Positions 27,343-36,504 of a stretch of 57,192 nt of DNA are shown one piece after another. The position numbers were made by a program, and so were the translations under genes. The stretch covers positions 1 to 57,192 of the forward strand of contig NZ_SIHJ01000010.1 in the NCBI RefSeq assembly GCF_007859765.1, read 5' to 3'. Position 1 is the first letter of the stretch, and each line of letters begins with the position of its first letter. The notes beneath the pieces were generated by a model, which had not been told where the DNA came from, did not search any database, and was given only the letters and a program-made list of their open reading frames with translations. The DNA is from Posidoniimonas corsicana (GTDB lineage Bacteria > Planctomycetota > Planctomycetia > Pirellulales > Lacipirellulaceae).

Positions 27343-29547
27343 ATGACCAACCCAACCGCATCGGACCCCGCCACCCAGCTCAACCATTCCTCGGCGGGCC
27401 ACGCGGCCCACGCCGGGGCGCAGGTGGTGTGCGCCAAGTGCGAACACGCCAACAGCGCCCAGACACGCTTCTGCGGCGAGTGCGGCGCCCGCCTGTGGGA
27501 ACCGTGCGCCGCCTGCGGCGAGCCAACCGTGGTCGACCGGCGGTTCTGCGGCGGCTGTGGCGAGTCGCTGGACGAGGCGCTGCAGCGGTTGATCGACGCC
27601 GTACAGGCAGCGCTGGCCGACAGCGAGGGCCTGGCCCAGGAGGGCCGCTACGTCGAGGCGGCCGCGCTGCTCGAGCCGATCCGGCTCGTCGAGCACACAG
27701 CGTTGACGCCGCTCAGCAAAGAGATTGACCGCCAACGGAGCGAGCTGGACGACCGCCGCAAGGCGGCGGTCGAGTCGCTCTCCTCCCAGCTTGACAGCGC
27801 GAAGCAGCTGCTGGCCGCCGGCGAGCTGCGGAAGGCGTTCGCGGCGGTCGACCAGACGCCCGTCGCGCTCCGCAACAACGAGCTCCGCGACCTGCACCAG
27901 ACACTCAAGGGCCGCATCGGCCAGGCGGACCAGCTCCGCGTGCAGATCAAGCGGGGACTCAAGGAAAAGCAGTTCGAAGGATTGGCCGCGGCCGCCCAGC
28001 GGCTGCTCGAGCTCGAGCCGGCCGACCCACAAGTGGTGCAGCTCGCCGAGAAACTACGCTCCAAGCAGTCGCAGATCAACGCCAGCACCAGCGTGGCGTT
28101 GCTGCAGAAGGCCTGCGCGGCGCTCCGCTCGTGCGACTACGGGACCGCCCACCAGGCGATCGCCCGGATGCCCGGCGGCGAACTGAACGACGAGCAGCAG
28201 AAGGGGCTCCGCGGCGCCAAGGAGCGGGTCTGGCTGGCCACACACCTCGCGCGAACGAGGTACCTGGACGCGGTCTGCCTGAAGGCGGCCGAGCGGTTCG
28301 CCAAGCTGCAGCCGCAGGACGAGAAGGCCGCCTCGCTGGTCGAGTCTCTAGCCAAGCAGCGACGCGACTCGATGGCCGCCGCGCCGGGTCAGCCGATCGT
28401 CTGGCGGAAGAAGGCGCCGCCGGAAAGCCGCCTGGGGGCGCCCCTGCTGCTGGCGCCCACGCCCAAACTGCTCGCCGCGCCCGCCGCCGCCAAGGGAATC
28501 CCGGCCGGGCAGCTACTGACCGCGTACGGACTGGCGCTGCAGTCGATCGGCGAGGCCGACCACTGCCTGAACCTCACGCCGAAGAAGAAGTCGTGGCTCG
28601 CGTCCCGCCCGCGGCGCGCCAAGCCGGCGCCGGGCGGCGGCTGGGGGATCGACATCGGCGCGTCGTCGCTCAAGGCGATCCACCTGACGCGGGACGCGGA
28701 CGGCGAGCTGTCGGTGGAGTCGATCGTCTGCCTCCCCTACGAGCGCGGCGGCGACGTCCGCAGCAAGCCAGAGCTGCCGCTGGGCACGCCCGAGTACGTC
28801 GGGGAGGCGATCGGCAAGTTCCTGGAAGACCGCGACCTCTCAACAGCGGCGGTCACGATCGGCGCTCCCGGCCCCTGGACGCTGTCGCGCTGCTTCCAGC
28901 TGCCGTTCATCGACGAGGCCAAGTTTGACGAGGCGGTCCGTTACGAGGCCCGGATGCGGATCCCGCTGGAGCCCGAAAAGGTGGTGTTCGACCGCATCAT
29001 CACGCCGCTCCCCGAAGAGACCGACCTCGACGCCCGCGCCGTGACCCTGGTGGCCTGCGCCAGCAACCACGTCACCACGCTGCAGGAGCGGCTCGAGAGG
29101 GTCAAGTGCAAGTCGCTGCAGATCACCAGCAACTGCGTCGCGTTGCTCAACGTCGCGCGGGCGTTGCAGGCCGAGTCGGCGGCGGCCGACGCGGTCGCGC
29201 TGATCGACGTTGGCGCGAAGACGACCAATGTCGCGGTCGCCCACGCCGGCGGGTGCTGGGTCCGTGGCCTGTACCACGGCGCCGACCTGTTCGACCACGC
29301 GCTGGTGAAGCAGCGGCAGATCGGCTGGGACGCCGCTGAGCGGCTCCGCCGGGAGCCCTGGCGCGACGCCTGGATGCACGAGGTCGACGAGTGCCTGGCC
29401 CCCACCGCCGACGAGCTGGCGGCCGCGCTGCAACGCAACCTGGCCCAGTTCCACAACGAGAGCGTCGCCACGATCGAGCAGCACCTGCTGTGCGGCGGCG
29501 GCGCCCAGCAGATCGGCCTTCTCAGGCGACTCACGACCGCGGACTGA
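27343..29547 (+). CDS. Double zinc ribbon-PilM-like fusion protein
   Basis: A 734-residue protein with three parts. Residues 30-72 hold two zinc ribbons (CAKC...CGEC, then CAAC...CGGC; C30, C33, C44, C47, C55, C58, C69, C72). Residues 75-340 are helical, possibly TPR-like. From about 435 a PilM/actin-like ATPase domain begins (GIDIGASSLKAIHL), with FQLPFIDEAKFDEAVRYEAR and ALIDVGAKTTNVAVAHAGG as the PilM blocks and LLCGGGAQQIGL as the last one. Only eight residues follow that block, whereas typical PilM proteins go on for several dozen. PilM is a cytoplasmic partner of PilN in type IV pilus alignment. No pilN/O/P genes are near. Confidence 0.85.
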   Translation: MTNPTASDPATQLNHSSAGHAAHAGAQVVCAKCEHANSAQTRFCGECGARLWEPCAACGEPTVVDRRFCGGCGESLDEALQRLIDAVQAALADSEGLAQEGRYVEAAALLEPIRLVEHTALTPLSKEIDRQRSELDDRRKAAVESLSSQLDSAKQLLAAGELRKAFAAVDQTPVALRNNELRDLHQTLKGRIGQADQLRVQIKRGLKEKQFEGLAAAAQRLLELEPADPQVVQLAEKLRSKQSQINASTSVALLQKACAALRSCDYGTAHQAIARMPGGELNDEQQKGLRGAKERVWLATHLARTRYLDAVCLKAAERFAKLQPQDEKAASLVESLAKQRRDSMAAAPGQPIVWRKKAPPESRLGAPLLLAPTPKLLAAPAAAKGIPAGQLLTAYGLALQSIGEADHCLNLTPKKKSWLASRPRRAKPAPGGGWGIDIGASSLKAIHLTRDADGELSVESIVCLPYERGGDVRSKPELPLGTPEYVGEAIGKFLEDRDLSTAAVTIGAPGPWTLSRCFQLPFIDEAKFDEAVRYEARMRIPLEPEKVVFDRIITPLPEETDLDARAVTLVACASNHVTTLQERLERVKCKSLQITSNCVALLNVARALQAESAAADAVALIDVGAKTTNVAVAHAGGCWVRGLYHGADLFDHALVKQRQIGWDAAERLRREPWRDAWMHEVDECLAPTADELAAALQRNLAQFHNESVATIEQHLLCGGGAQQIGLLRRLTTAD

Positions 29548-29562
29548 GCCCCCGGAGCCCCC

Positions 29563-31623
29563 ATGACCGCACCCCGACTGTTCGCCTGCTCTCTGCTGCT
29601 CGCACCGCTGCTGTGCGGCTGCGGCGGCGGCCCCAGCAAGAACGAGATGCTGGAACGCGCCCGCATGCGTTCGGCGATGAACAAGATCAACGACCAGCAG
29701 GCCGCAGCGAGCGAAGCGGCGCAGCCCGCTCCCCAGCCGCCCGCCGAGGTCAGGCACGAAGAGCCGGTCGACTCCGCCGCCGTAGCTGACGACGCACCGC
29801 CCACAGCAGGCAACCAGCCGCCGGCGGAGAGCCAGCCGTCGGCGCCTGCGGTGGCCCAAACGCCAGCTGCGGCGGCTACCTCCGAGCCGGCAGCGCCGCC
29901 CGCGGCCGTTGCGCTCGCCCCGCTGGAGCGGGACCGTCAGGCGGCGGACAAGCTGCGTCGCATCGCCGCCGCCGTGATCGCCTACGCCGAGGAGCACGGC
30001 GAGTACCCCCAGCAGGGCGCCGACAAGCTGAGCTGGCGGGTGCGGATCCTGCCCCAGCTGGGCTTTGAGGAGCTGTACAAGCAGTTCAATCCCAAGCAGC
30101 CTTGGGACGGTCCACAGAACAAGGCGCTACTGCCTCAGATCCCCGACGTGTTCCGCTCGCCCAGCCGCGCCGACGACCGCACCAGCTTCTTCGCGGCAGG
30201 TGGCCAGGCGACCATGTTCTGGCACCCCGTGCGGGCGACCTACCTCCGCACCCTGGAACGCAATGCGGCTAGCACCGTGATGCTGGTCGAGGGCGCCGAC
30301 GCGGACGCCGTTCCGTGGACCCAGCCGACGGACTTTGAGCGCAGCCTCGAGTCACCGCAGCAGGGCCTCGACAGCCGCGGCGATAGCGCGTTGGTGGCCT
30401 GGGCGGATGGGACCGTCAATCGGCTGCTGCTGACGGCGCCCGCCCAGCAACTCACCGACGCATTCCGCGTCTACGAAGAAGACGACACCAAGCGTCTGCA
30501 GACCGCCGGCATCACCGCGCCGGTCGACCAGCCGGCCGAGGTCGCCAGCACCGCGGCGGGCGGAGGGTCGGGCGCCGCGCCGGGATCGGCCGGGTCCGGC
30601 GGCGGGGCTCGCACAGCGGCCGCTAGGCCGACCAGCGAGCTGGCGCAGTCCTACCTCGCCGCCGCGCAGGCGGCGTTCCTGCAGGGCGAGAGCGGCCAGG
30701 CGTGGTCGTGGTGCTCCGGCGCCATCCTGGCCGGCCTGCCCCAGTCGCAGTGGCGGGACGACTTCCGCTGGGTGTCCGGCCTGAAGCGTCCGACGCTCGG
30801 GCCGCACATCGCGTTGGGCGTGTTGCTGGACATCGCCCCCAACGGCGCGCTGCCTCGCAACCCCAACCGTGACGAGCGGCTGAAGCTCTCGCTGCAGGCT
30901 GCCGCGCCCATCGGCGAGCACCTGGTGCGGATCCTCGACGAGCACGCCGCCGAGCGGCTGCCCGGCGCCCTCCGCCCGGCCGAGGGCGACCGCCGGCGAC
31001 CCGCCCGGCCCGACGACCTGCCCGGCATCGTCACCTGCCTGACGCCGTCCATGCAGATGGCCACGATCCGCCGCGAGGCGATCGAGAGCGGCTGCGACGT
31101 GCTCGCCCTGATGACGGTCGACAACTCCGCGAGCCGCCGCTCGCGGTCCATCGAGCTCCGCCTGTACGACATGCAGCGCGGCGCCGACCAGCTGCTCCGC
31201 GTCCGCAAGGTAACCGCGGCCGTCAACGAGTCGCCGCTGCACGAGTCCACCCAGGAGCGGCTGCAGGCGGCCCGCTGGCAGCTGAAGGACTTCCTGCAGG
31301 ACTCGCTCACGCCCGGCGAGTGGCCGGTGAAGCTGACCGACGAGCTGGCCGCGGGTCGGCTCACCTCGCTGGCCGCCGGCCGCTCCGATCACCCGCTGCC
31401 GAGCCTGATCGAGATGCTCCACTACCGCGACCTCGGCCTGGTGGACGACATCGCCGTGCTCCGGGCGTACGGCGGGCTGCTGGGCGACGAGCGGGCGGCG
31501 CCGCTGCTGCTCGGCTCGGACCTGAAGAAACGCCGCGTGCTGCGGCACTTCCTCCCCAGCGACGACCCGGACGCCGTGGTCGCAATGACCGCTCGCAACC
31601 GCCGCGACAACGACGACGACTGA
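29563..31623 (+). CDS. Lipoprotein with a DUF1559-like domain but no pilin helix
   Basis: A 686-residue lipoprotein (signal ending LLAPLLCGC) starting 15 bases after the PilM-like gene. Residues 20-120 are Ala/Pro/Glu-rich and probably disordered. Residues 125-300 resemble the DUF1559 body (LSWRVRILPQLGFEELYKQF, QIPDVFRSPSR, TVMLVEG), ending in WADGTVNRL where the usual His of H-X9-DG is replaced by Arg. After a second low-complexity linker (about 325-360), the C-terminal 320 residues show no family that I recognise. The close spacing suggests cotranslation with the PilM-like gene. Confidence 0.72.
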   Translation: MTAPRLFACSLLLAPLLCGCGGGPSKNEMLERARMRSAMNKINDQQAAASEAAQPAPQPPAEVRHEEPVDSAAVADDAPPTAGNQPPAESQPSAPAVAQTPAAAATSEPAAPPAAVALAPLERDRQAADKLRRIAAAVIAYAEEHGEYPQQGADKLSWRVRILPQLGFEELYKQFNPKQPWDGPQNKALLPQIPDVFRSPSRADDRTSFFAAGGQATMFWHPVRATYLRTLERNAASTVMLVEGADADAVPWTQPTDFERSLESPQQGLDSRGDSALVAWADGTVNRLLLTAPAQQLTDAFRVYEEDDTKRLQTAGITAPVDQPAEVASTAAGGGSGAAPGSAGSGGGARTAAARPTSELAQSYLAAAQAAFLQGESGQAWSWCSGAILAGLPQSQWRDDFRWVSGLKRPTLGPHIALGVLLDIAPNGALPRNPNRDERLKLSLQAAAPIGEHLVRILDEHAAERLPGALRPAEGDRRRPARPDDLPGIVTCLTPSMQMATIRREAIESGCDVLALMTVDNSASRRSRSIELRLYDMQRGADQLLRVRKVTAAVNESPLHESTQERLQAARWQLKDFLQDSLTPGEWPVKLTDELAAGRLTSLAAGRSDHPLPSLIEMLHYRDLGLVDDIAVLRAYGGLLGDERAAPLLLGSDLKKRRVLRHFLPSDDPDAVVAMTARNRRDNDDD

Positions 31624-31672
31624 CCGCCAGCCGGGCGGCCGGGGCTGCCGGGCTTGAAATCGCGGGCGGCGG

Positions 31673-32518
31673 GTGGGAAAACTCGGGCGTTCCCAAACGC
31701 TCCTCTCGCCCCGCCGCCGTGCCTTGGTTGCTATCGCGTCGCTGCTGACTGTGTTGACCATCTCGCTGCTCGTCACCCGGGTGGCGACCATGGCGTTGAT
31801 GCTGACCGGCATGTCCCGCGAGGCGGCCCGCTTCCAGGCCCGCAGCGCGTTCACCGGCTGCGGCTACACCACCACCGAGGCGGAGGACATCGTCGCACAC
31901 CCGGTGCGGCGGCGGATCGTGATGCTGCTGATGCTGATGGGCAACCTGGGCGTCGGCGCCGTGGTGGCTACGATCATGGTGTCGTTCATGCAGACCGCCC
32001 AGTCCGACCCGGGCACTCGGCTGCTCTACCTGGTGACCCTAGTCGTCGGCCTGGCGTTGCTCTGGCTGGCCGCCACGAGCCAGTACATCGAGCGGCGGCT
32101 GAACATCTTCATCGCGTGGTTCCTCAAGCGGTGGGGCAACCTGCAGGTGCGCGACTTTGTGGCGGTGCTGCAGCTGCAGGGCGGGTTCGCGGTAAGCGAG
32201 CTGCTGGTCGAGCCGACCGACTGGATCGCCGACAAGACGCTCATCGAGCTCCGCCTGCCGACCGAGGGCGTGCTGGTGCTCGGCGTGCAGCGGCCCGGCC
32301 GGCCGTACGTCGGCGCCCCGACCGGCGACACCACCATCGAGGCCGGCGACACCCTCATCCTGTACGGCCGCGTGGAGCGGATCCAGGAGCTCGACGAACG
32401 CCGCCGCGGCCGACGCGGCGACGCCGCCCACAAGGAGGCGGTCGAAGAGCACGAGCAGGAGAAAGAGGAACAAGAGGAGCAGCTGGACGACGAGAAGCAG
32501 TCGGCGGAATCGCCGTGA
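31673..32518 (+). CDS. TrkA-C domain membrane protein
   Basis: A 281-residue protein. GTG at 31673 is the first plausible start, 49 bases after the lipoprotein gene; no strong Shine-Dalgarno is seen. Three to four helices fill residues 15-140. SAFTGCGYTTTEAEDIVAHPVRRRI is a conserved block of a family related to Bacillus YhaT-like proteins. From about residue 165 a TrkA-C (RCK C-terminal) regulatory domain follows (ELLVEPTDWIADKTLIELRL, then TIEAGDTLILYG). The end is a charged Glu-rich tail. It may sense ligands and gate ion movement; substrate unknown. Confidence 0.82.
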   Translation: MGKLGRSQTLLSPRRRALVAIASLLTVLTISLLVTRVATMALMLTGMSREAARFQARSAFTGCGYTTTEAEDIVAHPVRRRIVMLLMLMGNLGVGAVVATIMVSFMQTAQSDPGTRLLYLVTLVVGLALLWLAATSQYIERRLNIFIAWFLKRWGNLQVRDFVAVLQLQGGFAVSELLVEPTDWIADKTLIELRLPTEGVLVLGVQRPGRPYVGAPTGDTTIEAGDTLILYGRVERIQELDERRRGRRGDAAHKEAVEEHEQEKEEQEEQLDDEKQSAESP

Positions 32519-32572
32519 AACGCCCGGGGTGCACAGCCTCCAACTAGCGCACGGCGGCGCTATCGACGGCGC

Positions 32573-32596
32573 GGTCCCACGGCTGGCGCCGTGGGC
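32573..32596. repeat. Short palindrome CCCACGGC-GCCGTGGG
   Basis: An 8-base perfect stem with a 4-base loop lies between the convergent TrkA-C and hypothetical genes. It may act as a terminator or be a dispersed palindrome. Confidence 0.35.
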
Positions 32597-32612
32597 GTAC
32601 AGGACTCGCGGC

Positions 32613-33332
32613 CTAGTCGTGCTGTGCTGGTAGGCACTCTGCGAGCCGCTCGTCGACCGCTCGCCGCACCTCCGCGGGGACGCTCAACACGATCCGCTTA
32701 GGATAGGTGAGCCGGAAGCGGAGCGTCAGCTCGTCGTCTTCGTCTTCCTCAGGCCGCGCGATCACCGTGACCACCTTCCAGGGGTAGCACCTCGACTCGG
32801 ACGCGACAAACACGCCATTCTGACCGAGGGCGACCCCACGGATCGAACAATGGTTAATCGCGAACCAGCAGCCGACCCCGATCATCAATGACCAGATGTT
32901 GAATCGGAAATAACCCGAGTCGCCAGCGTTGCTTGGCAGGTAGAGTGTGCTCGCCTCAAAGAACGCCACAACAAGCAAGCTTAGAACCGCAAACACGCCG
33001 GACACCGGCCCCGGCGAAGAAGTGAGCATAGTGGATCGGCTCTTGATCTCGGGATCCGACTCCGCGCGGACCAGCCACACCAACCCGCCGCCTGCCTTAC
33101 GGCGTTCCCGCCCCATGAATAATCCCTGCCCCGCGTAGCCCGCGGCGGCAGAGAGTAGCGACACCACTAACGTCCCGCCAAAGACCTTCCACCGCTCTGG
33201 CTCCCACCCCCGCATCGTGGGCCCCGCCCAAGCGGCGCCCAACGCCAGCACCGTGGTCAGCAACAGCACCCACCGCACACTGAACCGTGGCGGCGGGTCG
33301 ATCAGCTCGGCGGGTTTATCGTTAGGATCCAT
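32613..33332 (-). CDS. Hypothetical membrane protein
   Basis: A 239-residue protein; ATG at 33332 is chosen because the upstream extension is basic and unlike a leader. It has hydrophobic segments at about residues 22-42, 52-70, 110-130 and 148-168, then a soluble C-terminal domain (NGVFVASESRCYPWKVVTVI, with many acidic residues) that resembles the conserved ends of bacterial PH-like membrane proteins. I do not recognise the family. It stands alone, convergent with the TrkA-C gene. Confidence 0.6.
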   Translation of the reverse strand: MDPNDKPAELIDPPPRFSVRWVLLLTTVLALGAAWAGPTMRGWEPERWKVFGGTLVVSLLSAAAGYAGQGLFMGRERRKAGGGLVWLVRAESDPEIKSRSTMLTSSPGPVSGVFAVLSLLVVAFFEASTLYLPSNAGDSGYFRFNIWSLMIGVGCWFAINHCSIRGVALGQNGVFVASESRCYPWKVVTVIARPEEDEDDELTLRFRLTYPKRIVLSVPAEVRRAVDERLAECLPAQHD

Positions 33333-33450
33333 TCGGCGGCGGCCGGCTATTCTACTCTGCCGCAAAGGTCCCCACAGCAACCCCCACCAACCCACGGCTT
33401 CCGCCGCGGGTCATACGATGCGGCCCGCGGGGATCAATTGCTGCGCAATC

Positions 33451-33483
33451 AAAAAAACCCCGGCGAGCATGCTCGCCGGGGTT
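33451..33483 (-). terminator. Intrinsic terminator of the Cys-rich protein gene
   Basis: On the minus strand a perfect 14-base stem (AACCCCGGCGAGCA and its complement) runs straight into seven T residues. It lies 30 bases after the stop at 33513. This is the clearest rho-independent terminator in the window. Confidence 0.9.
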
Positions 33484-33512
33484 AACTGGTTTTCGATCTG
33501 GCCCGCCCGCTA

Positions 33513-34721
33513 TTACGGGATCGCGAACACCGCACCGGTGACCGCGGCCCCCTGGAAGGCCGCCGCCCGCCAGGTGAACGGGATCGGCTCGATCATGTAC
33601 GGGGCGCAGCTGCCCGGGCGGTAGTGGCCCAGCGTGTACACGCACTCGTTGGGCGTCTGGATGCCCATCATGTACGGGATCGCCGGGATGCGGGCAAAGA
33701 AGTGCACGCCCGACACAATCGGCTGCAGGCAGGGTCCCCAGCTGTGGCCGTAACGCTCTAGCTGCACGTTCTCGAAGTACAGCGGCTTGTGGCACAGGGC
33801 CGAGGCCTTCCACATGTAGCAGACCTGGGGCCACTGGCGGTCGGCGAACGGCGTGCCGTCGTCGATGCCGCACTCGAATGGGTAGTCCTCGCCGGCGTCG
33901 CCCTCCGGGGTGATCGCCAGGCTGATCTCGTTGATCCGGCTGGCCTTCAGCTCGGCGAGCTCTTCGGCGCAGTCCTTCATCGCCCGCTGGTAGTCGGCGG
34001 AGGTCTCGTGCTCGATCTGCGTCGGCGGACGGCGGAGGTCGTCCTCGGCCACGTCCTGCAGGCCGCCGTCGTCGTCGAACATGTCACGGGCCTGGTCGTC
34101 GGACGGCGAGGGCGTGGCGGGGTCGACACGGGGCTCGTCGAACGGGTCCCTGGTGGGCTCATCGTCCAGCGGCGGCAGCGGGTCGTCGATCGGGTCGCTG
34201 AACGTGGGCTCGTCGAGCACCGGCTCCTCGAACATCGGCTGATCGAGGCCGGGCTGGTTGTCGGCGGGCGTTTCGCCGCTGCCGAAGGGTTGCTCGAAGC
34301 CCTGCAGGAGGTCGTCGTCCTGGGCGACGCGGTACCCGCGGCGCTGGCCGTTCTGGTCGACCACGATGCTACGCAAGCGGGCGGCGCCGTGCTGCGCCTG
34401 GACGACCTGCGAGCCGTCGGCGTCGGGGTCGAAGGCCACCAGCCGCACCCTGCCGCGGTTGACGGACCGCTTGTGCTCGGCCGCCCGTGAGACGGGGCGG
34501 AACTCCTGCACGCGGCGGCTGGGCGTGGCCTGCGGCGTGGGGCCGGTGCTCCGCCAGCCCGAGTCGGAGACCTCGCCGCCGAACGCGCCGAGCGCCGACA
34601 CGAGCGTCAGCAGCACGGCCATCAGGCCGGCCGGGACCCACAGCGGCTCCGCCCGCGGCAGGTCGGCGAGGTCGATGTGGCGTGTCGCGGCGCGGGCGTA
34701 GGCCTCGCGGGCGATCTGCAC
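33513..34721 (-). CDS. Membrane-anchored Cys-rich protein, planctomycete type
   Basis: A 402-residue protein. The start is uncertain; GTG at 34721, 13 bases after the guaB stop, is the first that does not overlap guaB. A single helix (about residues 28-48, WVPAGLMAVLLTLVSALGA) anchors it. Residues 150-210 are an Asp/Glu/Pro-rich region with DEP and DDP repeats. The last 130 residues contain six Cys in blocks such as CYMWKASALCHKPLYFENV, ERYGHSWGPCLQP and ECVYTLGHYRPGSCAPYM, a domain I associate with planctomycete secreted proteins of unknown function. It probably shares a transcript with guaB and ends at an intrinsic terminator. Confidence 0.7.
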   Translation of the reverse strand: MQIAREAYARAATRHIDLADLPRAEPLWVPAGLMAVLLTLVSALGAFGGEVSDSGWRSTGPTPQATPSRRVQEFRPVSRAAEHKRSVNRGRVRLVAFDPDADGSQVVQAQHGAARLRSIVVDQNGQRRGYRVAQDDDLLQGFEQPFGSGETPADNQPGLDQPMFEEPVLDEPTFSDPIDDPLPPLDDEPTRDPFDEPRVDPATPSPSDDQARDMFDDDGGLQDVAEDDLRRPPTQIEHETSADYQRAMKDCAEELAELKASRINEISLAITPEGDAGEDYPFECGIDDGTPFADRQWPQVCYMWKASALCHKPLYFENVQLERYGHSWGPCLQPIVSGVHFFARIPAIPYMMGIQTPNECVYTLGHYRPGSCAPYMIEPIPFTWRAAAFQGAAVTGAVFAIP

Positions 34722-34734
34722 GCCACACGGCGTG

Positions 34735-36228
34735 TCAGTCGGAATCGCCGGCCGAGTACTCGGCCGAGTAGTTTGGAGCTTCTTGCGTGATGGCGATGTC
34801 ATGGGGATGGTTCTCCCTAACCGTTGCCGGCGATACCCGGACAAACTGCGTATCCTGCCGCAGCTCTTGAATAGTTTTGGCGCCGCAGTAGCCCATGCCG
34901 GCCCGCAGCCCCCCCACCAGCTGGTACACGTAGGAGCCGAGCGGCCCCTTGTAAGGCACGCGGCCCTCGACCCCTTCGGGGACCAGCTTCCCTTTGTTCT
35001 TCTCGCTTCCCTTCTGGCGGTAGCGTTCGCTGGAGCCATGCACCATGGCGCCGAGCGAGCCCATCCCGCGGTACGACTTGTACGAGCGTCCCTGGTAGAG
35101 CACGCGGTCGCCCGGGCTCTCGTCGAGACCCGCCAGGAGGCCGCCCACCATGACCAGGTTGGCCCCGGCGGCGATCGCCTTGGTGATGTCGCCGGAGTAG
35201 CGGATGCCGCCGTCGGCGATGATCGTGACCCCGCTTCCCTCGGCCGCCTTGGCGGCGGCGTGCACCGCAGAGATCTGCGGGACACCCACGCCGGAGATGA
35301 CGCGCGTCGTGCAGATCGAGCCAGGCCCGATGCCCACCTTCACGGCGTCGGCGCCGGCCTTGATCAGGTCGCGGCAGCCGTCGGACGTGGCGATGTTGCC
35401 CGCAACGACGTCAATCTCAAAGCGGCTCTTAATCTCCTTTACGGTTTCGATGACGTTGGCCGAGTGCCCGTGCGCGCTGTCCACGACCAGGAAGTCGACG
35501 TCCTTGGCGATCAGGCTCTCGGCACGGTCCAGGTCCATCACGCCAACCGCGGCGCCGACGCGCAGGCGCCCCTGGCCGTCTTTGGCGGCCTGCGGGTACC
35601 GGCGCATCATGTCGATGTCCTTGATCGTGATGAGCCCCGTCAGTTTGTAATCTTCGTCAACCAGCAGAAGCTTCTCGACCTTTTTTGCCATCAAGATCTT
35701 CTCAGCTTCCTCAAGCGTCACGGTCCCCGTGGCCGTTACGAGCTGACCGCTGGTCATGACCTCGCTGACCGGCAGATCGTCGCGCTCGAGGAACCGCAGG
35801 TCCCGCCGCGTCAGGATGCCCGCTAGCTTGCCGTCGGCCTGCGTGATCGGCACGCCGGAGACCCGCGCGTGGCTCATCCGCTCGCGGGCCTCCGCCACGC
35901 TAGCGTCGGGGCGGAGCGTCACCGGGTCGACGATGATGCCGTTGGCCGACCGCTTCACCTTGTCGACCTCGTTGGCCTGGGCCTCGATCGACATGTTCTT
36001 GTGGATCACGCCCAGCCCGCCCTCTCGGGCCAGCCCGATCGCCATGCGGTGCTCGGTGACCGTGTCCATCGGCGAGCTGAGGATCGGGATGTTCATCGGG
36101 ATCCCGGCGGTCAGCCGCGTCGAGACGTCCACCTCCGAGGGCATGGCCTCGCTGTACCGCGGGACCAGCAGCACGTCGTCGAAGGTCAGGCCCGTGGTGA
36201 TAATCTTGTCTTCCAGCGGCTGCAGCAT
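34735..36228 (-). CDS. guaB: IMP dehydrogenase
   Basis: A 497-residue enzyme that oxidises IMP to XMP with NAD+, the committed step of GMP synthesis. [19 protein letters not shown] at the start, two CBS domains in the middle (about residues 95-210), and the catalytic loop GPGSICTTR with Cys306 are all present. The flap (GMGSLGAMV, then SERYRQKG) and the C-terminal block [14 protein letters not shown] complete the family. Length is normal. It reads divergently from the WXXGXW-repeat gene across 276 bases. Confidence 0.97.
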   Translation of the reverse strand: MLQPLEDKIITTGLTFDDVLLVPRYSEAMPSEVDVSTRLTAGIPMNIPILSSPMDTVTEHRMAIGLAREGGLGVIHKNMSIEAQANEVDKVKRSANGIIVDPVTLRPDASVAEARERMSHARVSGVPITQADGKLAGILTRRDLRFLERDDLPVSEVMTSGQLVTATGTVTLEEAEKILMAKKVEKLLLVDEDYKLTGLITIKDIDMMRRYPQAAKDGQGRLRVGAAVGVMDLDRAESLIAKDVDFLVVDSAHGHSANVIETVKEIKSRFEIDVVAGNIATSDGCRDLIKAGADAVKVGIGPGSICTTRVISGVGVPQISAVHAAAKAAEGSGVTIIADGGIRYSGDITKAIAAGANLVMVGGLLAGLDESPGDRVLYQGRSYKSYRGMGSLGAMVHGSSERYRQKGSEKNKGKLVPEGVEGRVPYKGPLGSYVYQLVGGLRAGMGYCGAKTIQELRQDTQFVRVSPATVRENHPHDIAITQEAPNYSAEYSAGDSD

Positions 36229-36504
36229 GTCGGGGGCCCTCGGAGCGTAGTGGAGAATCCCGGATTTTCCGCCCTGGCGGCCCCGCTGGCAAGGTGGTCG
36301 CCCGGCAGGTAACCGGCTTTCTGAGCGGCGGCCGCCCTGCGTTCAGCCCCCAATTTGGAAAACCGCAGATCCCCATTCTGGGCGGGTTAGAATCTGGGCC
36401 GCGGGAATCTGGCGCCGGCTTTGCATCTGGGTCTCTTGAGTCAATCTGCGCGGAAGTGCGCATTTTGCCGACCACGGTCGGCGCCTCCTCGAGGAACACG
36501 AAAC

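Noticed and set aside
29500-29562. Frameshift at the end of the PilM-like gene that would hide a normal C-terminus
   Set aside because: Only 15 bases separate its stop from the next ATG, which begins a clear lipoprotein signal. No pilM-like coding sequence is left in any frame nearby.
33513-35285. Upstream extension of the Cys-rich protein to 590 residues
   Set aside because: The extra 188 residues lie inside guaB in another frame and show Ser/Arg/Pro shadow composition.
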